Assembly (NCBI GenBank): GCA_026008535.1
Contig: BRKX01000003.1
Span: 29,192,001 to 29,256,000, forward strand
Direction of reading: 5' to 3'
From: Perilla frutescens
Lineage: Eukaryota > Streptophyta > Magnoliopsida > Lamiales > Lamiaceae
Length of the DNA: 64,000 bases
In this document: one piece after another, positions 23,329 through 33,853 of the stretch
How positions within the stretch are numbered: the first letter of the stretch is position 1
How the letters are laid out: every line of letters starts with the position of its first letter
The notes under the pieces: model-generated
What the model was told of the DNA's origin: nothing
The model's input: only the letters and a program-made list of their open reading frames with translations
Database searches by the model: none
Program-made: the position numbers and the translations under genes

Positions 23329-23761
23329 GGCATTATCCATGTTTAACGCAATATTAGGGAGAAAAGGAAAGAAATATCCAACTTGGGAAGTGATTAAGGT
23401 ATGCACATTTCACATTAACTAGTGTATAATTGTATTTTATCTATTAACATTTTTTTTATCATAGGCTCCTCTTCAATCCGATTCAAAATAATGTGGGTAC
23501 TTCATCATGCGTTATATGAAAGAAATCATTGAAGAGATTGAAGAGCTTAAATTGAGTGGCTCTATTTCTCTACGATCACATGTAAGCAATTTTCAAGATA
23601 AAATCTTTTAAATTTTTTAAGGTAATTTGGAAAAGAAGTAATAATGTTATGTTACTCTCTAATATGTTATATTTTCTTAGTTTGAAAAGAGAAAGTACTC
23701 TAAAGAGGAAATTGATGAAGTTCGTGTTGAGTGGACTAATTACATGCTTGATCATATTTAG
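23329..23761 (+). pseudogene. Ulp1-like (C48) cysteine protease C-terminus in CACTA
   Basis: Three exon segments with GT-AG borders (23329-23398, 23465-23581, 23681-23761) read ALSMFNAILGRKGKKYPTWE, CGYFIMRYMKEIIEEIEELK and KYSKEEIDEVRVEWTNYMLD, ending HI-stop. The CGY-x2-MR-x-MKEI motif carries the catalytic cysteine of Ulp1/SENP-type peptidases, and the YSKEEIDEVR-EW tail is typical of Ulp1-like proteins encoded by plant transposons. One TAA sits immediately before the cysteine codon, and the upstream His/Asp half of the catalytic domain is missing. It is therefore a remnant of the element's own second gene. Confidence 0.78.
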
Positions 23762-24169
23762 TAACAATGCAAGGTATATTTCAATATTTTAAGTTATAGT
23801 GGATGATTTTAGCATTATGAATATGATCAAGTTTGTGTTCTTGATTTACATGTTGTGTAGTAAAGTTTGATTTGTTGCAGATGCTGATGATCCATTTATG
23901 TGTGATCAATCACTGGTGTTGGATATCATTTTGGAGGATATTGTATTTTGGATAGATATTGACTCTTTGAGTACTTTTATTTGGAATAATTTGTACTTTG
24001 GTAGAATATTATTGTATTTGGAATAGATTATTGTAAGTGGTTGGTATTTTGTATGGATCATTGTAATTTGTATTTTGTTGGAACGGTTAAATTAATCAGT
24101 GAAAATTATTATTATTAAATTATTATTTATCAATAATATATAACTTTATGCTAATCAAAGGTGACGATC

Positions 24170-24369
24170 TAAAGAACCTAAGACTACGGTCATCAACTGT
24201 AGTCTAAGAGCGTACAACCGTAATGAATACACCATTTAAATAATGCTTAAATATAAACGACTACGATGTTTAACCGTAGTCTTAAAGACCTAAGACTACG
24301 GTTTAAAACCGTAGTGTATGCAACTAAACGGTAATCAAATGGTATCTTAAAACAGTGGTAAGCTGTAAA
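24170..24369 (+). repeat. Right subterminal repeat array of CACTA, inner part
   Basis: Palindromic units such as AAGACTACGGTTTAAAACCGTAGT and ACTACGATGTTTAACCGTAGTC occur here. The array is cut by the Tekay-like insertion at 24370 and resumes at 37145. Positions 23762-24169 are AT-rich 3' sequence without a recognisable gene. Confidence 0.78.
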
Positions 24370-27300
24370 TGTAATACCCCAGATTTCTGAATAAGGTTTA
24401 AAGGAATGTTAATGACAAGTTAATTAATTTAAGAAGGAATTTAATTAAGATTAGCTAAGGTTGGATGTCAGTCACGACTTTAGGAGTCAGATCGCCTTTT
24501 TCAGAAATGTGATTTTAACTATTTTATGACCATCCGTGGTCCCGTTAGAAAGGTATTAACTCAAGGAGTACGCCGGTGTTCTCGGATTTTAATTCTGAAG
24601 TCATTTGAGTTCCCGATGATGAAAAACGCATTTAAAAGAAGAATGAACAGTAACTTTTGTGTGCGTTCGTGTTTTGAGAAATTTACGAAATCCTCCTCGT
24701 TAATCCAAGTCCCATTCTGTCAGGCCCCACTTATGGGAAATGACTCAAGGATTCCGTTGGCGTTCACGGATTGACATTCTGAGATCAATCGAACGCTCGG
24801 GAGCCAAATCTGTCAGTCTGAGTGAATAGTAAAAGTAATTCCAAAAAGGGAATCTTTGCTCGTCTTCCTTCTGACGAACCTGTCTTCTTCACGAAACAAG
24901 TTGGTTCACTAGTATTCAAGCCAACGAGTCTCCCGTTATTTTTAGATTTCGTGTCTGAAGTCATTTGGACCTCGACATCGAATAAAGCAGCTTTTAACCG
25001 AACCTGGGGTAACTTTTGCAGTATTCCTGCACAGCAATGCTTTTCCTATATATAGGGGACCACCCCTTTAGTAATTCTTGTTCATTTCACATCCACTTCA
25101 CTTCTAAATCGAGAGGGTGAAAAGCTTTGAAAGTCGAGAAGGTTCTGTCGAAGTAAAAATCATTCTTCGTGAGTGTTCTTCAAGACGACGAGCGGAGTGG
25201 CGTGGAAGGGATGCGGTAAGGGAATGTGCTAGGGGCGCCGTTGAAATCGTAGTAGGCGGCTCTGCCGCCATTGCGACTCGACGAGACGCCGAGCTAGCCA
25301 CATTCCTTCGACGCACCTAACCCCGTCCATTCTTATTCGTCCATCTCGATCCTATTTCTTTTCCGTCTTTTAAATTCCGCATTTACTTTTCGTTCTTTAT
25401 GTTGTTCGCGTTCTTCATTATTGTTCGTCTAAAGTAGTATTTCGATTCATATTGAAGTTCCAAAATAATAACGCTTACGTTATATTTCTCATCTTATTTT
25501 CGTTATTATTATTCTAGAAGATTAACTCCGTTATTCCGTTAAATTCCGTTCAAGTCATATTTATTTATTTCGGAGGATTCTCGTGTTTATACCGTTGTAA
25601 TGCGAAAATTATATTTAAGTTAAAAGCATATTATTGCATGTTAAATTCATGTACGTTGTTTTTATAAAAATCCGGGTTAATTGTTCTTCGTGTTCTTCGT
25701 GTTCGTCGAAGAAATCAACGAACACGAAGAACAGTTGAAGAACACGTTGAAAAAGGAACCCAGATGATGAGAGAGATAAAAGAGGGAGAGAGGGAGCCCC
25801 GTGGGGGGGGTGAGCGCCGCCGCGCCACACCCCCCACGGCCGCACCGAGCCCGCCGGGGGCGGGGGAGCCCACCGGTGGTGGAGTGCCCGCCGGGGCTAG
25901 TAGCCCCACAGCGGCGGGTAGCCCGCCGGGGCAGGGTAGCCCCGCGGCGCCCCCCCTCCCTTTACGTGTTGTTTTGTTTTCCGTCCTTTCCGGCTTTTCC
26001 CGTACCCGTCTTTCCGATCTTTTCGAGTCTTTAAAATTATGATACTTTTAAGCCATGTTCAAGTTTAAATTATAGTAAGGTATTCAAGTTAATTTCAAAT
26101 TATTTCGAATAAGATATTGAGTTATTTTCCGTCAAAAATTTAGAGATCGAGTCCAGAGGTTTCTTAAATAAATTAAACCATTCTCGATCCCCTTATTAAG
26201 TCAAAGTCGTGCTATCCATGTTAAGTCCTAGCTAAGGGAATATTAGTTGGGTGTTACTTAATATCATATTATTAGAAATCTTTGAAGAAGGCTTCTAAGT
26301 CGACGATTCGACTTTTGTAGGAGGAATCGAGCCTCGGAGAAATACTAAGGAAGACCACCAGCTCGTTGCCTCGTCTTCCGTTCCGTAATCAATGTGGGTA
26401 AATCTATACTCATCTAAAGTTTGAGCTAATAAGCTCTAGAAGCATGTTAGGGCAAATGAGATATCCAATAAAGTATTTTGCTCAACTTGTTTGATCTCTG
26501 TACAAGGAAAGAAATAAATGGAGTTATGCATGATTATGCTGAATTATTATTTGGGTTAGATAAAGTAAAGAAATCTAGTATAAGTTAAGTGAGCTCTCAA
26601 GTATGTTTAGATATGCTAGAATTGTTTATTTACAATTTATGCTAGCATGAAGTGTTTAGAATTGCTTTATTTGCAATCGATGTTTATCCGCGTTCATTTC
26701 CTCGTACTTGAATGTTTATGCTTTAATAAAGCTCGTATGGTTAAGGATTAAGGATTGCCTTGTTAGGGTAGCTTTACCCCCTTTGTAGGCCGAGATCTTG
26801 TAGTGATAAGATATTAGCCTTAGACATTGTTCTAAGCCTGGTAATGTTAGCAAGAATAGGAAGAGATGGACTTAGCATCCACTTACGCAGGACTCGAGCT
26901 CAGAACTATTAAGGTAGTCGCTGAGGGGCTTTTCCCTCGCAAACTCGTTCGGATATTTGAGGTAACCCCTCTTCTATCCTATGGCATGCCTAAGGGTACA
27001 GTTGACGACAGATTTGAGCAAAGTTGGGCCCAAAAGAAAAGAAAAGATTTTACGGATACGGAGAGGGCTTTTGCGTTTTGCTCTCCGTATACCGTCTATT
27101 AATCATTGGATATCTTGAAAGTTATAAAAGCATTTTCGCTAAAACCCACTGAGTACATTAGTGCTCATGCCCCCTCTTTTCAAATGTTTTCAGGTTGAGA
27201 TGCTGAGGATGCTGGTGGCTGTGAATGTGGGTTGGCTGCCAAGACTGTTCTGTTATTATCTAATGTTTCCATGAAATCCCACTTTGTGATCCGCTACTCT

Positions 27301-27656
27301 GATACAGTCTTTTCAATTCTGTTGAAGTCCTATTATGTTTAGCAATACTCTATGAATAATCTCCTCAGGAACGATCTAATACTTATAAGATGAATATTAT
27401 GTTTATCTCTGCTTTTGAGTATGACCTCCGTTCATCTGCAAAGAGGTCTAACAAGTTAGTATCTGATTAATTAGCCGTTTCATTCTGCATAAGCATGCTT
27501 TCTTTTAATCCAAGTAAACCCGAGCATCACCATTTGACTTCTAAAGCACGTCTTGATTCTTAAACTTCTTGACAAATCCCCTATCTTTATTCGTTAATCC
27601 CTTAATAATACCCCGTCCCCACTCGAAAATCCCTATCTCGGGACCGGGCTGTTACA
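24370..27656 (+). repeat. 5' LTR of the Tekay-like element, 3287 bp
   Basis: It begins TGTAATACCCCAG and ends GGGCTGTTACA. It contains a TATA box (25047-25056), a purine-rich tract, and a GC-rich, CpG-dense block at 25795-25965 unlike the AT-rich surroundings. The last 500 bp look AT-rich and unique. Open frames within it (for example 25104-25320, 25764-26042) are also present in the 3' LTR and are best read as chance frames. Confidence 0.92.
25045..25056 (+). promoter_or_regulatory. TATA box, Tekay-like 5' LTR
   Basis: CCTATATATAGGGG lies about 680 bp into the LTR. The equivalent in the 3' LTR is at about 34550-34563, where a 7-bp inverted repeat (GGCTTCC-AAG-GGAAGCC) precedes it; this LTR lacks that repeat. 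Confidence 0.65.
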
Positions 27657-27658
27657 GT

Positions 27659-27670
27659 TGGTATCAGAGC
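27659..27670 (+). other. Primer-binding site, Tekay-like element
   Basis: TGGTATCAGAGC is a perfect match to the standard initiator-methionine tRNA site, two bases after the LTR end. Positions 27671-28198 are leader sequence with no clear gene. Confidence 0.9.
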
Positions 27671-28198
27671 AAGTTTGCAACTCTGCAGACCTGTCTCTTT
27701 GTTTGAAATAAGTTAATAAGTCTATGTGGATATAAGTTGTTCCCTGATAAGTTAAAGCAGCAACCCACAGCTCGCCATCACCCTCGCACTCTCAACCAAA
27801 AATCAAGGTATGATAGCATAGAAATTTTGGATTTTGGATTCATGATTTTGGAATACAGGAAGGGAAAAGATTTGAGCAAGCATACCTGTTTTATGGACAA
27901 GAGAAAAACCGTGATAATGAAATTCCAAGTAAAAGGTGTTCGGGTAAGATGATTTCCCAGATGGAAAGTTTGTGAAAAGATTTCTCGATTCAAAAATGAC
28001 TTAAAAATCATCTCTCGAAATTTTGACTCAAAAGAAAAGGTAAACAATGTATGTTTAAAGAACTTTGGGCACCAAAATTTTTATAAAAGTTGTCAACTGC
28101 TTCATAAAATGGAATAAGCATGCAAGATTAATCCAGACATTAGGAGGACCTTAGGTCTCCCTTTTTGAATCTAGACTGATTAAGTTATTCTCTTCTAG

Positions 28199-28972
28199 AT
28201 GGTTAAGCGTCGTTCGACAGCTAGGAAGAGCGTGCCTCTTTTCCGCCCTGTGCAAGAAAGAGTTGAGAGATTCAGAAGAGAAACTTGGAATGGTAACGAA
28301 CAGTTGCTGTCCTACATGGCAAGATACCTCGAAAGGTGGGCTTGGGCAAATGGCTACGGAGGGGAGCCCGGGAGTGTATCTGACTTGGAAACGTGTATCC
28401 GCATGTGTGAGCATGCGCCACCTGCTTGGAGGCCTACAATGTACCGTATCCTGCAAAGCACGATCACCCGCGATCCCGAGACGTACGCTGAGATCGGAAA
28501 CCTGACGGAATTCTCGTCAGCCTTAATGGCTCGTTGGGTATCAGAGTATGGCCACGTGCACGCCTTAGCCGAGCAGCAAGAAAATGAGCAAAATCCCTCT
28601 CTCGTGGTAGAGCTAGAATTGCAAAGGGCGACTCTCAACAGTCCCCCTGGATTTCAAGTGCCACGTCCTCACGACGAAGGAACCGCAGGGGCAGGACCCT
28701 CAAATGTCCGAATCGTAAACCACACCGAGTCCCTATTCTCCTGCACTCCTCAAGTGAACCAGTGGACACATGTGTCCGCTTCTCAGGGTCTGGGACAGTG
28801 TATGCCCCATCAGTATCCTGAAGGGAGTGTTCGCATGAGGACATTCAAGTTCACCGTCCCGAAAACGGTTGATATTGGAGACGAAGAAGAAGAAGACGAG
28901 GACCCGAAAGAAGGCGAAGAGGAAGTAGGATCGTCATGCAAGGAGAAGGGTAAAGGCCCGACTCATGATTAA
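28199..28972 (+). CDS. Intact extra ORF upstream of gag, unknown function
   Basis: This 257-codon frame runs from ATG at 28199 to TAA at 28970-28972 without interruption, in an element whose gag-pol has several stops. The N-terminus is basic (MVKRRSTARKSVPLF). The middle has tryptophan- and arginine-rich helical text (RYLERWAWANGYGG, HAPPAWRPTMYRILQST), the C-terminal third is proline/serine-rich, and near the end comes an acidic run (DIGDEEEEDEDPKEGEEE) followed by a basic KEKGKG. I recognise no domain, signal peptide or membrane segment; a nucleic-acid-binding or chromatin-related role would be a guess. It lies between the primer-binding site and gag, with 360 bp of noncoding sequence before the gag ATG. 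Extra ORFs upstream of gag are known in some Tat/Ogre elements, but I do not know of a standard one in Tekay. It could be a captured host exon. Confidence 0.65.
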   Translation: MVKRRSTARKSVPLFRPVQERVERFRRETWNGNEQLLSYMARYLERWAWANGYGGEPGSVSDLETCIRMCEHAPPAWRPTMYRILQSTITRDPETYAEIGNLTEFSSALMARWVSEYGHVHALAEQQENEQNPSLVVELELQRATLNSPPGFQVPRPHDEGTAGAGPSNVRIVNHTESLFSCTPQVNQWTHVSASQGLGQCMPHQYPEGSVRMRTFKFTVPKTVDIGDEEEEDEDPKEGEEEVGSSCKEKGKGPTHD

Positions 28973-29331
28973 GCATACAAAGGAGATGTAGAAGGTGTTG
29001 CTGTTAGAACACCTAGATATCTAATCCATCTGTTTTTCTGTAATCTAATATCCGCTCTGACCAAGATTTTAATATGTAATAGATGCTTTAAGATTTCAAA
29101 ACCCAATAGTGGCAGTGAATTTTCTAAAAGACTGCCCTATCCCGGTTGCAACCCATAATTTTATATATCGATGCCAAAGTCCTCTAAATGAGGCAATTTT
29201 CCAATCATGTTGGAATGACGTCTAAATCTTCATTTTGTTTGCTTTATCTTGAGCAATTGAAAGACCTTATCAAAAGGCATTCTTGCTTTGTGTAAATTTA
29301 ATCAAACCTCGCTAATATCTAGTTCTTTAGA

Positions 29332-32300
29332 ATGCCGCCTCGAAGACGTCAAGCCGAGAATGAGGATGAGAACGAACCTGAGCAAGCCCCAAACCTCGGT
29401 CCAAAAGCTGAAAGTGTGTTTCTCAAACACAACCCTCCATCGTTTAATGGTTTAGGAGATCCAATGGATGCCGAAAAATGAGTTCGCTCCTTAGAACGAA
29501 TCTTCGATTTCATAGCTTGCTCTGAAGGAGAGAAACTAAGCTGCGCTCTTTTCATGTTAACGGAGGATGCAGACTACTGGTGGGAGTCCGTACGAAGGAC
29601 CATAACCCCGGTTCAATGGGAGGACTATAGTTGGGAAGATTTCAAGCATGATCTGTATCAGAAATATATCCCGGATTGTTACCGAGAGGCAAAAGAGATG
29701 GAGTTCTGGAATCTGAAGAAAGGAAATAAGACAGTGTCGGAATACGATAGAGAATTCAACCAGTTGTCAAGGCATGCTCCACATCTAGTAGACACAGACG
29801 GGAAGAAAGCACGCAAGTTCAAGAAAGGACTCAGATCCGAGATTGGCATAGCCCTCGCTGGGCAAGAAGACATGTCTTATGCCCGAACCTTAGCCAAAGC
29901 ATTGAGCATAGAGGCCATCCTTCCTCAGAAGATTCAGCCCAATTAGTCGTCTAATGATCCGAAAGGGAAAAGGAAGTGGGAAGGAGGAAGAAGGGATGAC
30001 AGAAGGAAGAAACCCCACTGGTAAAACCGAGAGTCAGGGGTGCCTCGAAATCAACTTAGCAACGCCCCTAGTTTTAGGCCGTGTCAAAAGTGCGGAAGAA
30101 TGCATCCTGGAGTCTGTCGAGCAAATTTAACTGGGTGCTACAACTGTGGTGAGGAGGGGCACTTCAAGAGAGAGTGTCCTAAAGGAAACAACCAACGATC
30201 CCAAACACCACAGCAACCCATGTACCCGCAACCACTTCAGCAACTTCCTGGAAACCAGCCAAGACTGCAGCAAGGAGGATCTCAGGGTCAAAGGCCGGGA
30301 CTGAACCCGAGACCGAACCAAGGGCGAGATCAAAGGTCCAATCAAGGACAAAGGCCGCCTCAGCCAGCTCGTACTTATGCTCTCAATCAACAGCAAGCTG
30401 CGAAGGCCCCAGGTAATCTAGTAGGTATGATTACCCTCCTCGAGACGCCAGTTTTAGCTCTCTTCGACACAAGAGCATCGCATTTGTTTATAGCTGAGTC
30501 TGTTTGTAAGAAACTGAAGATTGAACCCGAGAATGCCGAGAATGCCCTTGAAATAAGTATTTCCTCTGGAAAGAAAATAATGTCTAGGAAGGTCTGCTCT
30601 AACCTAGAATTGAACATAGAAGGGGAAAACTTTAAGTCAAATCTTTATGTGATAAAGATTCAGGACTTTGACATAATCCTAGGAATGGATTGGTTAGCCT
30701 CAGCTAATGCTTCCATAAGCTGTCCCGAGAGGGAGGTAATGTTTCGACCACCCGGGAAACCCGAGGTGAAAATCTACGGATCAAGGCTAGGAACCAAAAT
30801 CCCAGTGATATCCGCCCTAAAGGCCACCAAGATGATAAGGAAGAACGACTGCCAAGCATTTTTAGTTAACCTAATAAGGAAAGAGGGAGGAGAGCTTTCC
30901 ATCGAAGACGTTCCAGTCGTAAGAGAATATCCCGACGTATTCCCAAAGGAGCTACCAGGACTACCTCCAGACAGGCAAGTGGAGTTCGCTATCAAGTTGG
31001 AACCAGGAGCCGCCTTAGTTTCAAAAGCCCCCTACAGAATGGCGCCTAAGGAGTTGCAAGAACTCAAAGTTCAACTGCAAGAGTTACTAGACCTAGGTTT
31101 TATCCAACCTAGTGTGTCGCCTTGGGGAGCCCCAATCTTGTTCGTAAAGAAAAAGGATGGCACGTTAAGAATGTGCATCGACTATAGAGAGCTTAATAAG
31201 CTAACCATCAAGAATCGATACCCTCTCCCAAGAATAGACGATCTCTTCGATCAACTCAAGGGAGCAAGTGTCTTCTCCAAGATAGACTTAAGATCTGGGT
31301 ACCATCAGTTCAAAATCAGAAAGGAGGATATCCCTAAGACCGCTTTTAGAACTCGCTATGGGCACTACGAGTTTGTGGTAATGCCATTCGGATTAACCAA
31401 CGCCCCAGCAGTGTTCATGGATTTAATGAACCGAGTTTTTCACCCGTACCTTGATAAGTTTGTCCTAGTTTTCATAGATGATATTCTCATCTATTCCAAG
31501 GATGAGGAAGAACATCAGGAACACCTAAGAGTGGTGCTGGAAACCTTAAGAAGAGAAAAGATTTATGCTAAGTTCAGCAAATGTGAGTTTTGGCTCAAAG
31601 AAGTAACGTTTCTAGGTCATATAGTCTCGGTAGAAGGAATCAAGGTGGATCTGGCCAAGATTGAAGCTGTAAGCAACTGGAAGTCTCCAAGAAGTGTGAA
31701 CGAGATAAGGAGTTTCCTAGGACTCGCTGGATATTATCGCAGATTCATTGAAGGATTCTCGACTATATCCAAGCCTATGACGTGACTGCTACAGAAGGAC
31801 TCCAAGTTCAAATGGACGCCTGAATGTGAGGAAAGTTTTCAAACCTTGAAGAAGATGCTAACCACAGCCCCTGTTTTAGCCATCCCAGAAGGAAATGAAG
31901 ATTTCGTGGTCTACACAGACGCATCGAGTAAGGGATTAGGATGCGTGCTAATGCAGAGAGGAAAGGTGATTGCTTATGCTTCTAGACAGCTTAAGAATCA
32001 TGAACAAAACTACCCAACGTATGACTTAGAACTAGCAGCGGTCGTTCATGCGCTGAAGATCTGGAGGCACTACCTTTACGGAGCTAAGTGTGAGATCTTC
32101 TTAGATCACAAAAGCTTGAAGTATTTCTTCGAGCAAAAAGATCTTAACATGAGACAAAGAAGATGGCTAGAACTCGTAAAAGACTATGACTGTATGATCC
32201 ACTACCACCCAGGGAAAGCAAATGTAGTAGCAGATGCCCTAAGTAGAAAAGAGAAGGCAGAGTTAGGACTCGTTTCAGCTCAGGAAGATCTTCGCAAGGA

Positions 32301-33815
32301 GTTCGAGAAGTTAAAGATCGAGGTGCTAACACCACCCGAGACCATTCAAGCTCAAATTGCCGCGACAGTCGCTCAGCCCGACCTAAGGCAAAGGATAATT
32401 GAAGCCCAGAGAGGAGACGAGTTTCTCGAAAAGAAAAGGCTGAAGCACAAACTGATAACTCTCAAGAATTCGCGGAAGCCGCCGACAACGCACTCTTGTT
32501 CAAAGGAAGGCTTTGTGTGCCTAGCAAAGGAGGACTAAATGAGGAAATCATGTGCGAAGCACACGACACGCCATATACAGCACATCTCGGAAGCACCAAG
32601 ATGTACCAAGACCTCAAGAGGAACTTCTGGTGGAATAACATGAAAAGGGAAATAGCCGCCTTCGTGGAAAGGTGTCTGAGTTGTCAACAAGTGAAAGCTT
32701 TACATCAAAAACCTTCTGGTTTGCTTCAACCCCTAGAAATTCCTGAATGGAAGTGGGATCATATCAACATGGACTTTGTCGTAGGATTGCCAAGGTCCAA
32801 GCGGGGAAATACCGCCATTTGGGTAATCGTTGACCGATTATCTAAATCGGCACATTTTGTTGCTGTTAGGATAACGGACGGACTAGATCAGCTAGCCTAG
32901 TTGTATGTTAAGGAAATTGTGCGTTTGCATGGAGTTCCGGTCTCGATTACATCGGACCGTGATTCAAGATTTACATCAAGATTCTGGAGGAGCCTACAAG
33001 ATGCAATGGGATCAAAGCTCAACTTTAGCACAGCGTTCCATCCTCAAATGGATGGCCAATCTGAAAGGACCATCCAGATTCTAGAAGACATGCTTAGAGG
33101 AGTCGTCATCGATCAAGGAGGCAATTAGGAGGAGTTACTGCCTTTGGTAGAATGTGCCTATAACAACAGCTACCGGACATCGATTGGCATGGCCCCTTAT
33201 GAAGCCCTTTATGGAAAGAAGTGTAGATCGTCCCTATATTGGGACAAGGTCGGAGAGAAAATGATACTTGGACCCGAGATGGTCCAGGAGGCCGTTCAGA
33301 AAATCGAGCTCATTCGTCAACGCATCAAGGAAGCTCAAGATAGGCATAAGGCCTACGCAGATGAGAGGAGGACAGGGCTCAGTTTCGACATTGGAGATAA
33401 AGTATTTTTGAAGGTGTCTCCGTCAAAAGAAATAAATCATTTTGGCAAACGAAGCAAATTAAGGCCCAGATTTATTGGACCTTTTGAGATCTTAGAAAAG
33501 GTGAATGAAGTAGCCTACAGGTTGGCCTTACCACCCAACCTGAGTAACGTGCATGATGTCTTTCATGTCTCGATGTTACGGAAATACGTGTTTGATCCAA
33601 AACACGTGATTAGCAAGGAAGAAATAGTCCTGAATGAGGACAGGGCCTATGAAGAAAAACCTCAAGCCATCGTGGATCGAAAAATTCAGAAGCTGAGAAA
33701 TAAAGAGATCGATCTCGTGAAAGTAATCTGGAACCACCATGGTTCGGAGGAAGCAACTTGGGAGCTTGAATACGAGTTGCTCAAGAAGTACCCTGATATC
33801 GCTTATCATGGTTAG
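29332..33815 (+). pseudogene. Tekay-like gag-pol polyprotein, broken
   Basis: Gag starts MPPRRRQAENEDENE. Its capsid region includes DYWWESVRR and SEYDREFNQLSRHAPHLV, and the zinc knuckle CYNCGEEGHFKREC is at about 30138-30180. Protease at about 30450 reads LFDTRASHLFI, with the catalytic D-T-G changed to D-T-R. RT (31030-31700) has KIDLRSGYHQ and FIDDILIYSK. RNase H (31850-32260) has YTDASSKGLG and ADALSRK. Integrase (32500-33130) has the HHCC finger and motifs MDFVVGLPRS, TSDRDSRFTS and QSERTIQ. The tail has SKLRPRFIGPFEILEKV and the chromodomain-like segment. Breaks: TGA 29479-29481, TAG 29944-29946, a stop near 30022, TGA 31783-31785, a frameshift near 32450, TAG 32898-32900 and TAG 33126-33128. 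Domains are otherwise full length. Confidence 0.93.
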
Positions 33816-33840
33816 TAAATTTCGGGATGAAATTTTATTT

Positions 33841-33853
33841 AAGGAGGGTAGGA
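33841..33853 (+). other. Polypurine tract, Tekay-like element
   Basis: AAGGAGGGTAGGA lies immediately before the 3' LTR start TGTAATACCCC at 33854. Confidence 0.85.

Noticed and set aside
24526..25055. Frames MTIRGPVRKVL and MNSKSNSKKGIF
   Set aside because: Both are in U3 of the Tekay-like LTR and have altered equivalents in the 3' LTR.
25764..26042. Open frames in the GC-rich block of the Tekay-like 5' LTR (also 25104-25320 and 34608-34824)
   Set aside because: They lie inside an LTR, recur in the other LTR with frame-changing indels, and encode only proline/glycine/arginine-rich low-complexity text.
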